From positions 3,162,001 to 3,226,000 of the forward strand of contig NZ_CP071247.1 in the NCBI RefSeq assembly GCF_017301335.1: a stretch of DNA of 64,000 bases. Reading direction: 5' to 3'. Both the position numbers and the translations under genes were made by a program. Below the pieces are notes generated by a model. That model worked only from the letters and a program-made list of their open reading frames with translations. It had not been told where the DNA came from and did no database searches. The DNA is from Marinobacter salinisoli. Lineage in GTDB: Bacteria; Pseudomonadota; Gammaproteobacteria; Pseudomonadales; Oleiphilaceae. Each line of letters starts with the position of its first letter. Within the stretch, counting starts at the first letter, position 1. Of the stretch, positions 25,622-35,119 are shown piece after piece.

Positions 25622-27682
25622 TTAACTGTAATGTTGCAGCAGACTGGGCACGTCGATAATCAGAGCGATACGACCATCACCGGTAATGGTGGCGCCCGCC
25701 ATACCCGGTGTGCCCTGCAGGGCCCGGCCCAGAGGCTTGATGACCACCTCTTCCTGACCAACAAGCTGATCCACCACAAACCCGACCTGCCTGGTTCCCA
25801 TGGCCACGATCACGACATGGGCGGTTCCGGTCGTTGTGTCACCGTCGCCGTTACGTACCAGCCACCGCTTGATGTGGAACAGCGGGAATACCCGATCGCG
25901 GACCACGATACACTCGCGGCCATCGACGATGTTGGTTTTGGTCAGATCCAGATGGAAGATCTCCACCACGTTCACCAGCGGCAGGGCAAATGACTGCTCG
26001 CCCAGCATAATCATCAGTGTCGGCATGATAGCGAGGGTCAGCGGCACCTTGATGGTGATGCGCGAGCCCTTGCCCAGCTCGGATTTGACGTTGATCTGGC
26101 CATTCAGCTGGCCAATCTTGGTCTTTACAACGTCCATGCCAACGCCGCGGCCCGACACATCGGAAATCTGTTCCTTGGTGGAGAAGCCGGCGGAGAAAAT
26201 CAGGTTGAAACACTCGGCCTCGGTCAGGCGATCGGCCGCATCCTGGTCATAAACGCCCTTCTCCACGGCCTTTTGCCGAAGCTTTTCCGGGTCCATGCCG
26301 GCGCCATCGTCTTCAATCGCCAGCAGGATATGATCACCTTCCTGCTCGGCAGACAGAGTCACCGTTCCCATCGGTGGTTTGCCGGCTCTTTCCCGCACAT
26401 CCGGCGCCTCGATCCCGTGATCGACCGAGTTCCGGACCAGGTGCACCAGTGGATCGGAAAGCGCCTCGACCAGGTTCTTGTCGAGATCCGTTTCCTCACC
26501 GTGCATCACCAGATTCACTTCCTTGTTCAGGTTGCGGGCAAGATCCCGTACAACCCGAGGGAAACGACCAAAGACTTTCTTGATGGGCTGCATCCGTGTC
26601 TGCATGACCGCAGACTGAAGGTCGGTCGTTACCACGTCGAGATTCGACACGGCTTTTTGGAGCTGTTCGTCTTCACTGGCACTGCCGAGACGATCCAGGC
26701 GATTGCGCACCAGCACCAGCTCGCCCACCATGTTCATGATGTCATCGAGGCGCTTGGTGTCGACGCGAACCGTGGTTTCTCCCGCCGGGGGTGTGTCCTT
26801 CGCCGGGGCAGTCTTGGCTGCCGGTGTGGCGTCGGGCGTGGCCGCTTTGGTCTCGGCGCGGGGGGGCGGTGCCGGGTCGCGGCTTCCGGTGTCGGGGGCT
26901 TCGGCCGCGCTTGTGGGGCTGCCACCCTTACCGTGCAGCTCGTCGAGGAGCTTTTCGAACTCATCGTCGGTAATCAGGTCATCACCGCCAGTCGAGCCGG
27001 CATCAACCAAATCGGCCCCTCCGCCATTGGCTGCTTCAGAGCCCGCCTCCGGCGCGCCGCTGAACTGCCCTTTCCCGTGCAGCTGATCCAGCAGCGCCTC
27101 GAATTCGTCATCCGTAATCTCTTCGTCACCGGAGCTGTCAGCAGCACCGGCAGCTTCTGGCGCCGGCGCGGCCGCGCCCTGCGGCGCGTCATGCCCTTGC
27201 AACGCATCCAGCAGTTGCTCGAACTCATCATCGGTGATGTCGCCACCATCGGCAGGCGCGTCACTGGTCGGCGGGGTCACGGCGGTGTGATTGGCGGGCT
27301 CGGCAAAGGCGTCCAGGGCGGCAATCAGGGCGTCCGGGGCCGGCGTCGGCTCCTCGTGGTTACGCACCTGCTCAAACATCGCGTTGACGTTGTCCAGCGC
27401 CTCAAGCACCACGTCCATCAGGTCCGAATCGACCCGACGCTTGTGATTCCTGAGGATATCGAACACGTTCTCTGCCGAGTGGCAGCAGTTAACCAGAGCG
27501 TCAAGCTGAAGGAACCCGGCCCCACCTTTAACGGTGTGGAAGCCCCTGAAAATTGCGTTGAGCAGATCACTGTCGTCTGGATTTTGCTCGAGATCCACCA
27601 ACTGTTCGGACAACTTCTCGAGAATTTCCCCTGCCTCGATCAGAAAATCCTGCAGAATCTCTTCGTCAGCATCGAATGCCAT
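25622..27682 (-). CDS. cheA: Chemotaxis histidine kinase CheA
   Basis: A 686-residue kinase. Domains in order: Hpt (1-110) with phospho-His49 in FHTVKGGAGF; a long acidic, Ala/Pro-rich linker (110-300); dimerisation (about 305-370); ATPase (375-545) with N box NSVDHGIE, G1 DDGAGMD and G2 GRGVGMDVV; and a CheW-like regulatory domain (550-686). A separate CheY-binding P2 domain is not evident. Instead the linker holds three copies of ITDDEFExLLD. It phosphorylates CheY and CheB. It lies 16 bases after cheZ in the same operon. Confidence 0.97.
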   Translation of the reverse strand: MAFDADEEILQDFLIEAGEILEKLSEQLVDLEQNPDDSDLLNAIFRGFHTVKGGAGFLQLDALVNCCHSAENVFDILRNHKRRVDSDLMDVVLEALDNVNAMFEQVRNHEEPTPAPDALIAALDAFAEPANHTAVTPPTSDAPADGGDITDDEFEQLLDALQGHDAPQGAAAPAPEAAGAADSSGDEEITDDEFEALLDQLHGKGQFSGAPEAGSEAANGGGADLVDAGSTGGDDLITDDEFEKLLDELHGKGGSPTSAAEAPDTGSRDPAPPPRAETKAATPDATPAAKTAPAKDTPPAGETTVRVDTKRLDDIMNMVGELVLVRNRLDRLGSASEDEQLQKAVSNLDVVTTDLQSAVMQTRMQPIKKVFGRFPRVVRDLARNLNKEVNLVMHGEETDLDKNLVEALSDPLVHLVRNSVDHGIEAPDVRERAGKPPMGTVTLSAEQEGDHILLAIEDDGAGMDPEKLRQKAVEKGVYDQDAADRLTEAECFNLIFSAGFSTKEQISDVSGRGVGMDVVKTKIGQLNGQINVKSELGKGSRITIKVPLTLAIMPTLMIMLGEQSFALPLVNVVEIFHLDLTKTNIVDGRECIVVRDRVFPLFHIKRWLVRNGDGDTTTGTAHVVIVAMGTRQVGFVVDQLVGQEEVVIKPLGRALQGTPGMAGATITGDGRIALIIDVPSLLQHYS
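26924..27238 (-). repeat. Three ITDDEFExLLD motifs in the CheA linker
   Basis: Copies at residues 149-163 (ITDDEFEQLLDALQG), 189-205 (ITDDEFEALLDQLHGKG) and 237-253 (ITDDEFEKLLDELHGKG), spaced about 40-48 residues apart in otherwise variable Ala/Gly/Pro sequence. Each looks like an acidic amphipathic helix. They could be binding motifs for ParP, CheY or CheZ. Confidence 0.9.
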
Positions 27683-27698
27683 GGATTACCCCACCTGT

Positions 27699-28493
27699 TC
27701 AGAAACCAAGACTGGACAACAAGTCATCAACGTCGTCCTGCCCCGAAACCACATCTGCCCGCTCATTGGCCCTGATCTGGGGGCCAACGCCTTCCTCCGG
27801 AGACACCTCCACCGCATCGATCTGATGCACCGTTCCGGTCAACTGATCAACGTGGCTTGCCATGACAACCAGACTGAGCATCTGATCTTCAACTTCTTTC
27901 ACCAACGCAGTTACTTTCTCGATCACCTGCCCGGTAAGATCCTGGAAGCCCTGCGCCAGAAGGATGTCCGACAGGTTGCTGTATACCGCACCCGCATCCC
28001 TGGTGAGGCCATCCAGGAAGCGATCCATCCGGCCGTACAGCGCTCTGAACTCATCCGGTTTCATTTCCCGGCGGCCCAGCCGCTGCCACTCCTGGCGCAG
28101 CGCCGATGCCTCTTCACTGGCAGCGCCGGCCAGGGGCATGGATTCTTCCACCAGGTCCATGGTCCGGTTGGCCGCTTCGCTGGTCATCTGCACCACGTAA
28201 GCCAGGCGGTCGGACGCATCGCTCATCTTGGATAGGGCTTCGCGCTGCTGGGGACTGCGGGGATCGATCTGGAAATTGCGAATGGCCTCGTGGAGCGACC
28301 GGGTCAGCCGGCCCACTTCGCGGTAGAGGCTCTGATCCCTGACCTCGCTCAGTTCGTTGATCACCGACATCGCCTGGGCGTAATCCCCGGCCTCGAGGTG
28401 TCGGGACAGCTCCGATGCTTGCCACTTGAGCTGTTCAGCAGCGTCCGGCTCGAGGCTCCGATGGTTCTTGTTGGTATCGCTCATGAGAGCCAT
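27699..28493 (-). CDS. cheZ: CheY-P phosphatase CheZ
   Basis: A 264-residue helical protein. The catalytic segment is GFQDLTGQVIEKV with Gln189 (equivalent to E. coli Gln147) and Asp185. The extreme C-terminus DDVDDLLSSLGF is the CheY-binding peptide. It dephosphorylates CheY-P to end the signal. A start three codons later (MSDTNKN) is also possible; the AGAGG sequence fits either. It lies 12 bases after cheY. Confidence 0.95.
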   Translation of the reverse strand: MALMSDTNKNHRSLEPDAAEQLKWQASELSRHLEAGDYAQAMSVINELSEVRDQSLYREVGRLTRSLHEAIRNFQIDPRSPQQREALSKMSDASDRLAYVVQMTSEAANRTMDLVEESMPLAGAASEEASALRQEWQRLGRREMKPDEFRALYGRMDRFLDGLTRDAGAVYSNLSDILLAQGFQDLTGQVIEKVTALVKEVEDQMLSLVVMASHVDQLTGTVHQIDAVEVSPEEGVGPQIRANERADVVSGQDDVDDLLSSLGF

Positions 28494-28505
28494 CCGACCT
28501 CTGTT

Positions 28506-28889
28506 TTACTGGATGCGTTCGAATATCTTTTCGATTTTTTCTTTCAGCACGGCAGCGGTAAAGGGCTTAACAACGTAGCCGTTCACACCCGCCTGAGCCG
28601 CGGCCACAATCTGGTCCCGCTTGGCTTCGGCGGTAACCATCAGGACCGGCAGGGCCTTGAGGTTTTCGTCGGCACGGACCTCCTTGAGCAGATCAATGCC
28701 AGTCATGCCCGGCATGTTCCAGTCGGTCACCAGGAAATCGTATTTACCGCTTTTCAGCATCGGCAGCGCGGTATTACCATCATCGGCCTCATCCGTGTTG
28801 GTAAAACCCAGATCACGCAACAGGTTCTTGATAATCCGCCTCATGGTGGAAAAGTCATCCACGATGAGAATCTTCATGTTCTTGTCCAA
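28506..28889 (-). CDS. cheY: Chemotaxis response regulator CheY
   Basis: A 127-residue single-domain response regulator. The acidic pocket is Asp11/Asp12, the phospho-acceptor Asp56 ([11 protein letters not shown]), and the conserved Thr86, Tyr105 and Lys108 (GYVVKPF) are all present. Phospho-CheY binds FliM and FliN at the motor switch. It is the first gene of the cheYZAB-motCD group, 175 bases after fliA. Confidence 0.98.
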   Translation of the reverse strand: MDKNMKILIVDDFSTMRRIIKNLLRDLGFTNTDEADDGNTALPMLKSGKYDFLVTDWNMPGMTGIDLLKEVRADENLKALPVLMVTAEAKRDQIVAAAQAGVNGYVVKPFTAAVLKEKIEKIFERIQ

Positions 28890-28975
28890 TGGGACCTCCA
28901 GTTACTAAACCCGGAACTCGGTTTACTGCCCGTCAACAATCGGGCGGATGACTAAGACATCGGTCTATTGTGTGT

Positions 28976-28996
28976 GCTTTACGATGCGTGTAAAGC
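28976..28996. other. Perfect inverted repeat in the fliA-cheY gap
   Basis: GCTTTAC, seven bases, GTAAAGC: a perfect 7-7-7 inverted repeat in the middle of the 175-base gap. With no U-tract beside it, it looks more like an operator or RNA hairpin than a terminator. Confidence 0.5.
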
Positions 28997-29064
28997 GCCG
29001 GTTACCAAAACGCTACAGAGCCGGATGGCGCTGATACACAAGGAAGAATGACGACAGGAAGTGA

Positions 29065-29799
29065 TTAGACACGCCAATCCGACAGACGGCTTCGCAACCT
29101 GAGCGCCGCCTGACTGTGAATCTGGCTGACCCGGCTTTCGCTAACCCCCAGAACCGCTCCGATTTCCTTCAGGTTCAACTCTTCCTGATAGTAAAGACTC
29201 AGTACCAGCTTCTCCCGCTCGGGCAACTCCGCAATGGCCTGCGCGAGACCCTGACGGAAGGCATCGGAGGAGATCCCTTCCAGCGGGTTGTCACTGTGCT
29301 CTGTTTCTTCTATCGGCAGCTCGCCGGATTCATTTAGCTCATCCAGGCTAAAAAGCCGGCCGCTGTTGCTGTCGGCCAGCGCGGAATGGTATTCGTCAAG
29401 ATCCATGCCCAGCTCCTCGGCCACTTCCGTGTCCTGGGCTTCCCGGCCAAGCCGGCCTTCGACTGCTTTGATGGCCTCGGAAATTCGACGGGCATTGCGA
29501 TGAACGGAGCGCGGCACCCAGTCGCCCTTGCGGATTTCATCCACCATGGCGCCGCGAATTCGGATACCGGCGAAGGTTTCAAAGGTTGCACCCTTGGCAG
29601 AGGTATAGCGCTGGGCGGCCTCCAGCAGGCCGATCATGCCGGCCTGTATGAGGTCTTCCAGTTGCACAGAGGCGGGTAGCCGCGCCATCAGGTGAAGAGC
29701 GATTTTCTTGACCAGCGGCGCATGATCTTCAACCAGTTGCGCTGCTCCCGGCGCCGTGCCGGCCTGCTGGTAGATTCCCAGGTTCTTCGCCAATGTCAT
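29065..29799 (-). CDS. fliA: Flagellar sigma factor FliA (sigma28)
   Basis: A 244-residue sigma factor with normal length and order: region 2 (LMARLPASVQLEDLIQAGMI, FETFAGIRIRGAMVDEIRK), region 3 and region 4 (REKLVLSLYYQEELNLKEIG, SESRVSQIHSQAALRLRS). It drives late genes such as filament and chemotaxis genes and is normally held by FlgM, which is not in this window. It lies 29 bases after fleN. Confidence 0.97.
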   Translation of the reverse strand: MTLAKNLGIYQQAGTAPGAAQLVEDHAPLVKKIALHLMARLPASVQLEDLIQAGMIGLLEAAQRYTSAKGATFETFAGIRIRGAMVDEIRKGDWVPRSVHRNARRISEAIKAVEGRLGREAQDTEVAEELGMDLDEYHSALADSNSGRLFSLDELNESGELPIEETEHSDNPLEGISSDAFRQGLAQAIAELPEREKLVLSLYYQEELNLKEIGAVLGVSESRVSQIHSQAALRLRSRLSDWRV

Positions 29800-29828
29800 G
29801 TATCCGCTGTTGTTTCGATTGGATCAAA

Positions 29829-30641
29829 TCAGACTTGGACGAGCCGTTCCACGAAGAATTCGAGGTGTCCCCGGGGCGAGGACGGCAGTGGCCAGTTGTC
29901 CACTTTGTCGGCCAGCGCCTTGATCGCCAGGGCGGCCTTGGATTTGGGGTAGGCATCCAGAACCGCACGCTGGCGCTGAACGGCCTTTTTCACGGCCTCG
30001 TCGAACGGCACCATGCCCACGTATTCCAGCGCCACATCAAGGAAGCGCTCGGTCACACGGCTGAGTTTCTCGTACAGGTGGCGGCCTTCTTCTTCATTCC
30101 GGACCTGATTGGCAAGAATACGGAACCGGTTGGTACCGTAATCACGGTTCATCAGTTTGATCAGCGCGTAGGCATCGGTAATGGAGGTGGGCTCGTCGCA
30201 AACCACGAAGAGCAATTCCTGCGAGGCGCGCAGGAAGCTGACAACCGATTCGGATATACCGGCGGCGGTATCCACAATCAGCACATCAATTTCGTCGCCC
30301 AGTTCACTGAAGGCATTGATCAGACCGGCATGTTCCATGGCGCTGAGCTGTGTCATGCGCTGGGTTCCGGACGAGGCCGGCACCACCTTGATACCGCCCG
30401 GACCTTCGACCAGCACGTCTCTGAGGTCACACTCACCCGAGAGCACATCGGCGAGGTTCCGGTTGGCGGTGATGCCCAACAGAACGTCAATATTGGCCAG
30501 CCCCAGATCGGCATCGAGGATGACTACCCGGCGCCCTTTCTGCGCGAGAGCAATACCCAGGTTGACGGACACATTGCTCTTGCCAACCCCGCCTTTTCCG
30601 CCGGACACTGCAATTACCTGAACCGGTTTCGCTCTGCTCAT
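29829..30641 (-). CDS. fleN: Flagellar number regulator FleN (FlhG), MinD-like ATPase
   Basis: A 270-residue MinD/ParA-family ATPase with deviant Walker A SGGKGGVGKSN (residues 13-23), ILDADLGLANIDVLLG, and VLIVDTAAGIS. In Pseudomonas FleN binds FleQ and restrains flagellar number; with FlhF it sets a single polar flagellum. It is 94 bases after flhF in the flhA-flhF-fleN-fliA order typical of polar flagellates. Confidence 0.97.
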   Translation of the reverse strand: MSRAKPVQVIAVSGGKGGVGKSNVSVNLGIALAQKGRRVVILDADLGLANIDVLLGITANRNLADVLSGECDLRDVLVEGPGGIKVVPASSGTQRMTQLSAMEHAGLINAFSELGDEIDVLIVDTAAGISESVVSFLRASQELLFVVCDEPTSITDAYALIKLMNRDYGTNRFRILANQVRNEEEGRHLYEKLSRVTERFLDVALEYVGMVPFDEAVKKAVQRQRAVLDAYPKSKAALAIKALADKVDNWPLPSSPRGHLEFFVERLVQV

Positions 30642-30735
30642 GCTCGTTATATTCTCTCGCCAGTTAATCCAAGGCTGTTCTTATCGTTCAGACGACTGCC
30701 CGCCAGTGTCGGCCACGTCAGCGGGTCCCTGTTCT

Positions 30736-32025
30736 TCAGGCACCCTCAGCAACGGCCTGTTGTTGCTGCATATTTTTCAAACGCTCCACGGCCAGGCGAA
30801 CCAGTGGAATCGCCTCGGCGTGATGCAAGTGCTCGGGTATCTTCTGGCCGTCGGTGTAATAGGCCACCGGAAGACTGGTTTCCATGGCAAAACCGAGAGA
30901 CTCACCGAGCGTCAGGGCTTCATCGATCTTGGTCATCACGCAGCCCGCCAGATTTGCCATCTTATAGCAATGCCAGACGGATTTCATGATACGCGGCTGA
31001 CTGGTTGCGGAAACCACCAGATGGGTGCGGATATTATGATGGCTGCGAGCCAGCTCGGCCAACTGCTCCTGGTAGCCTTTGTCAGCGCTGGTCAGGCCGG
31101 CAGTGTCGATCAGTACAAGATGCTTGTCTGACAGCTCATCCAGGATATCGTCCAGTGAATGGGTCTCATCCACCACCCGAACCGGCACATTCAGGATGCG
31201 GCCGAACACAAACAGCTGCTCGTGCGCGGCAACACGGTAACGGTCGGTCGTGACCAAGGCCAGGGAGTCGGCGCCGTGTTTGAGTACATAGCGCGCAGCG
31301 AGCTTTCCGATGGTAGTGGTTTTGCCGGATCCGGTTGGCCCCACCAGGGCGTACACGCCCCCCTCATCCAGCCATTCCTTGCGCGAGGTACGTACCCCGG
31401 TGGCCAGCATTTTGAGTGACTGCTTCCACCCCTCATCCAGACGTCCACCCGTGTGGCGACGCGCAAGGGACGCGGACAAATCATTGCTGAGCCCGAATTC
31501 CTGCAGGCGCTCGGCAAGGCGCTGCTGAACGGGATTGACGCCGGGCCTGGCCATTTGCTGCGCCTGATTGCCACTCATCATGTCGCGCAGAGAGCTGATT
31601 TCCGCCCTCATTTGCGCCAACTCGCTGGAGTAGTCTGATGTCACAGCCGCGCTGCGCTCGCCACCGGACTCAGGCTGAGGTGACGGGGCACTCTCGTCAA
31701 ACGCGGCATCCCACTGACTACTGCCAGCAGCGGCGCGTTTTTCCCGCACCCCCCGGATTCGCTCTCGGGAACGATTCAGCTCGTCTTCAAGCCGGCGATG
31801 CTGGTCGGCCTGCAGTTCTGCCAGGCGGGCACCGGAGGTGGCAGACCCGGCCTCTTCGCCCAATCGCTGGCGCGCCATGTTTTCGTCGTAATCCAGTGCC
31901 GTCACAATTTCGACACCTCCATCCACTCGACGATTGGAAAGAATGACAGCATCCGGCCCCATTTGTTCACTGACTTGCCGGAGCGCCTCAGCCATACTTT
32001 GAGCGAAAAACCGCTTTACCTTCAT
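30736..32025 (-). CDS. flhF: Flagellar placement GTPase FlhF
   Basis: A 429-residue SRP-type GTPase. The N-terminal basic domain begins MKVKRFFAQSMAEALRQV, followed by a variable coiled region (80-165), then the NG domain with P-loop GPTGSGKTTTIG (229-240), TTDRYRVAAHEQL and VLIDTAGLTSAD. It marks the cell pole for flagellar assembly. I start at the ATG at 32025, where AGAGG lies 4 bases upstream; an in-frame extension of eight residues (MAGGGRGR) has no family support. Confidence 0.95.
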   Translation of the reverse strand: MKVKRFFAQSMAEALRQVSEQMGPDAVILSNRRVDGGVEIVTALDYDENMARQRLGEEAGSATSGARLAELQADQHRRLEDELNRSRERIRGVREKRAAAGSSQWDAAFDESAPSPQPESGGERSAAVTSDYSSELAQMRAEISSLRDMMSGNQAQQMARPGVNPVQQRLAERLQEFGLSNDLSASLARRHTGGRLDEGWKQSLKMLATGVRTSRKEWLDEGGVYALVGPTGSGKTTTIGKLAARYVLKHGADSLALVTTDRYRVAAHEQLFVFGRILNVPVRVVDETHSLDDILDELSDKHLVLIDTAGLTSADKGYQEQLAELARSHHNIRTHLVVSATSQPRIMKSVWHCYKMANLAGCVMTKIDEALTLGESLGFAMETSLPVAYYTDGQKIPEHLHHAEAIPLVRLAVERLKNMQQQQAVAEGA

Positions 32026-32083
32026 TCTACCTCTTCCTCCACCGGCCACGCTGCATCTGCGCTAGCCGCTTGTCTTTCCGTCG

Positions 32084-34255
32084 TCACTGACCAACGGACG
32101 CCACGATGGTGATCTGTTTGTTTTCGGGTACTTCCTGATACGAGAGCACGTGCAACCGCTCTACCCCGTAGCTGGCGAATTTCGCCAGCACCGGCCGGAG
32201 CGGCCCTGAAACCAGCAGGATGGCGGGCTTACCCAACATTTCCTGCCGCTGAACACTGTCCTGCAACGAGCGCTGCAGTTTTTCCACCATGTTCGGCTCC
32301 AGCACCATCCCGATGTCGTCCTGACCGCCGGATTGTTGACTCTGCTGAACCGACTTCAGCAACATCTGTTCCAACTCTGGGTCGAGGGTAATAACCGGAA
32401 TCTCCGACTCGTTACCGCAGATACTCTGGACGATCATCCGACGCAGCGCCTGGCGCGCCACCATGGTCAGCAGCTTGGGATCCTGGCTACGGGGATGGAT
32501 GTTCACAATTGCCTCGGCGATGGATCGCATATCCCGAATCGGCACTTCTTCCTTCAGCAGGCTCTGCAAGACCCTGAGCAACAGGCTGATGGAAATCGTC
32601 GTGGGCACCAGCTCTTCGGCCAGCCGGGGTGACATCTTCTCCAGCTGATCCAGCCATTTCTGGGTTTCCTCATGCCCAAGCAGCTCATGAGCGTGCTTCT
32701 GAAGCACCTGGTTCAGATGGGTTGCGACCACCGTGCTGGCATCCACGACGGTGTACCCCAGGGTCTGGGCCTGATCTTTTTTGTCGGTTTCGATCCAGCA
32801 GGCATCCAGACCGAAAGCCGGGTCCTTGCCTTCGATACCTTCAATTTTGCCGAACACCTGCCCCGGGTCGATGGCCAGTTCCCGCTCGGGGTGAATCTCT
32901 GCCTCGGCGATGGTGACCCCCATCAGGGTGATGCGGTACACGTTGGGCATCAGGTCCAGGTTGTCCCGGATGTGGACAGACGGCATCAGGAAGCCAAGAT
33001 CCTGTGACAACTTCTTGCGGACCCCTTTGATCCGGCTGAGCAACTGCCCACCCTGGGACTTATCCACCAGCGGAATCAGGCGATAGCCGACTTCCAGCCC
33101 GACGATATCCACGGTGGCGACGTCGTCCCACCCAAGCTCGCGGGTCTCACCGGGCGCCGGTAACTGATGCCCCTGATCGGCAGCGCCATCGGCTTGCAGT
33201 TCCTGTCCGCCGGCACGATGCACCCCGGCACCGCCCTGGGCCGGAAACACCGCGCCCTCTTCCACGGTTTGCTGATCCCGCTTCCAGATAAACCAGGCTG
33301 CACCGGCGGCCAGACTGCCGAGCCCCAGAAAGGCAACGTGAGGCATGCCCGGAATCAACCCGAGAATGATCAGGATGGCGGCCGCAATACCAAGCGCCTT
33401 GGGCGCACTGAACATCTGGCTGATGATTTGCCCGCCCATGTCCTGACTCGAAGTGACCCGCGTCACCATGATCGCCGCGGACGTAGACAGCAGCAGCGAC
33501 GGAATCTGCGCAACCAGACCATCACCAATGGTCAGCAGCGCGTAGCGCTCCATGGCAAGTCCGAAGGTCAGGCCATGCTGCATCATGCCGATGGCAACAC
33601 CACCGATAATATTGATGGCCAGAATCAAAAGGCCGGCAATGGCATCACCCTTAACAAATTTCGACGCACCATCCATGGAACCGTAAAAATCCGCTTCCTG
33701 GGCAATCTCGGACCGACGCAGCTTGGCGTCTTCCTGGTTAATCAATCCGGCGTTCAGGTCGGCATCAATGGCCATCTGCTTGCCGGGCATCGCATCCAGA
33801 GTGAAGCGCGCGCTTACCTCGGAAACCCGGCCGGCACCCTTGGTCACCACCAGGAAGTTGATGATCATCAGAATGGCGAACACCACCAGACCGACGGCGT
33901 AGTTGCCGCCGATGAGCACTTCGCCAAAGGACTCAATCACCTTGCCCGCGGCATCACCGCCATCGTGGCCTTCAAGCAGGACGATCCGGGTAGAGGCCAC
34001 GTTCAGCGCCAGACGCAGCAGCGTTGCCACCAGCAGCACGGTCGGGAAGGACGCAAAATCCATCGGTCGCATGGCATACACGCACACCAGCAAAATCACG
34101 ATGGACAGCGTGATATTGAAGGTGAAGAAAACGTCGAGCAGGAAAGCCGGCATGGGCAGGATCATCATGCCCAGCAACCCCATGAGCATCACGGGAACAC
34201 CGAGATTGGCCCGCGTCAGGGATTTGACGTTATTCAGGACTAATACTCTGTCCAT
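32084..34255 (-). CDS. flhA: Flagellar export gate protein FlhA
   Basis: A 723-residue protein with about eight membrane helices in the N-terminal half (FHIPEP signature region includes GAGRVSEVSARFTLDAMPGK). The cytoplasmic domain begins near ELGWDDVATVDIVGLEVGYR and includes LGFLMPSVHIRDNLDL. It is the nonameric export gate and docking site for chaperone complexes. Start chosen at 34255 (MDRVLVLNNV); an upstream extension of 13 residues is unlikely. The linker between membrane and cytoplasmic parts (about 345-385) is Gln/Gly/Ala-rich and longer than in many homologues. A sigma54 site lies upstream. Confidence 0.97.
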   Translation of the reverse strand: MDRVLVLNNVKSLTRANLGVPVMLMGLLGMMILPMPAFLLDVFFTFNITLSIVILLVCVYAMRPMDFASFPTVLLVATLLRLALNVASTRIVLLEGHDGGDAAGKVIESFGEVLIGGNYAVGLVVFAILMIINFLVVTKGAGRVSEVSARFTLDAMPGKQMAIDADLNAGLINQEDAKLRRSEIAQEADFYGSMDGASKFVKGDAIAGLLILAINIIGGVAIGMMQHGLTFGLAMERYALLTIGDGLVAQIPSLLLSTSAAIMVTRVTSSQDMGGQIISQMFSAPKALGIAAAILIILGLIPGMPHVAFLGLGSLAAGAAWFIWKRDQQTVEEGAVFPAQGGAGVHRAGGQELQADGAADQGHQLPAPGETRELGWDDVATVDIVGLEVGYRLIPLVDKSQGGQLLSRIKGVRKKLSQDLGFLMPSVHIRDNLDLMPNVYRITLMGVTIAEAEIHPERELAIDPGQVFGKIEGIEGKDPAFGLDACWIETDKKDQAQTLGYTVVDASTVVATHLNQVLQKHAHELLGHEETQKWLDQLEKMSPRLAEELVPTTISISLLLRVLQSLLKEEVPIRDMRSIAEAIVNIHPRSQDPKLLTMVARQALRRMIVQSICGNESEIPVITLDPELEQMLLKSVQQSQQSGGQDDIGMVLEPNMVEKLQRSLQDSVQRQEMLGKPAILLVSGPLRPVLAKFASYGVERLHVLSYQEVPENKQITIVASVGQ

Positions 34256-34337
34256 GCTTGAAGCGACTCCGGTAACAGGCCCCGGGGTAAACAAGGGGCG
34301 GAAATCTGACGCTAATTCGTCATTTGGACGGTAATTC

Positions 34338-34352
34338 GCAAGATCCGTACCA
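34338..34352 (-). promoter_or_regulatory. Sigma54 promoter for flhA
   Basis: Minus strand TGGTACG-GATC-TTGC, preceded by T: matches TGGCACG-N4-TTGC with a single change. It sits about 83 bases before the flhA start and is presumably FleQ-dependent, as in Pseudomonas. Confidence 0.75.
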
Positions 34353-34391
34353 ATCCTTACCCCAATTCCTCCGGCTTCGCCCTGCGGCCGC

Positions 34392-34420
34392 CTGACTCAA
34401 ACCGCCAGATACGGTATCCT
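34392..34420 (+). promoter_or_regulatory. Possible sigma70 promoter for upp
   Basis: CTGACT, 17 bases, TATCCT (4 of 6 in each box) ending 57 bases before the upp start, in the region divergent from flhA. Confidence 0.35.
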
Positions 34421-34477
34421 TGCGCGGTTCCATAGCGCTGCTTAACCATCAAAGAAAACCCACAGATAGGTGATCCC

Positions 34478-35116
34478 ATGCCAATCCACGAGGTGAAACA
34501 CCCCCTGATCCAACACAAGCTGGGCCTGATGCGCCGGGCGGACATCAGCACCAAGAACTTTCGTGAACTGGCACAGGAAGTTGGTGCCCTGCTCACCTAC
34601 GAAGCCACCAAGGACTTCGGCCTGCAGGAACAGACCATTGATGGCTGGGCCGGACCGGTGAAGGTCGAACAGATTCAGGGCAAGAAGATCACCATCGTTC
34701 CGATCCTGCGTGCCGGTCTGGGCATGCTGGACGGCGTACTGAGCCTGATCCCGGTTGCCCGCGTGAGCGTGGTTGGCCAGATCCGCGACGAAGAAACCCT
34801 GGAAGCCAGTACCTACCTGGAAAAACTGGTGGGCGAACTGGACCAGCGTATGGCCCTGATTGTTGACCCGATGCTGGCCACGGGCGGCTCGATGATTTCC
34901 ACCATCGACCTGCTCAAAAAAGCCGGAAGCACGGAAATTCGCGCCCTGGTACTGGTGGCCGCCCCCGAAGGCGTCCAAAAAGTATTGGAAGCACACCCGG
35001 ACGTCTCGATCTACACCGCCTCAGTGGATGAGCGCCTGAACGAGAAGGGCTACATCCTGCCCGGACTCGGCGACGCCGGCGACAAAATCTTCGGAACCAA
35101 GCAAAAGGACGTTTGA
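34478..35116 (+). CDS. upp: Uracil phosphoribosyltransferase
   Basis: A 212-residue cytoplasmic salvage enzyme that makes UMP from uracil and PRPP. The PRPP-binding loop is [13 protein letters not shown], and the uracil-binding C-terminus has [16 protein letters not shown]. The N-terminus [17 protein letters not shown] is typical. AGGTGA precedes the ATG. It is three bases before uraA, forming a uracil uptake-and-salvage unit on the opposite strand to the flanking flagellar genes. Confidence 0.98.
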   Translation: MPIHEVKHPLIQHKLGLMRRADISTKNFRELAQEVGALLTYEATKDFGLQEQTIDGWAGPVKVEQIQGKKITIVPILRAGLGMLDGVLSLIPVARVSVVGQIRDEETLEASTYLEKLVGELDQRMALIVDPMLATGGSMISTIDLLKKAGSTEIRALVLVAAPEGVQKVLEAHPDVSIYTASVDERLNEKGYILPGLGDAGDKIFGTKQKDV

Positions 35117-35119
35117 CCC

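Noticed and set aside
26273..27775. Long plus-strand reading frame (500 codons) opposite cheA
   Set aside because: It lies wholly antisense to a full-length CheA with all motifs. Such frames are expected from GC-rich codon use, and the translation has no recognisable domain.
28931..28994. Sigma28 promoter before cheY (TAAAG and CCGAT on the minus strand)
   Set aside because: The two elements are about two bases closer than the consensus allows and both are partial matches.
33130..33300. Possible double frameshift in the FlhA linker (Gln/Gly-rich stretch)
   Set aside because: The other two frames give no better FlhA sequence, and flanking domains are in the same frame; a variable linker is simpler.
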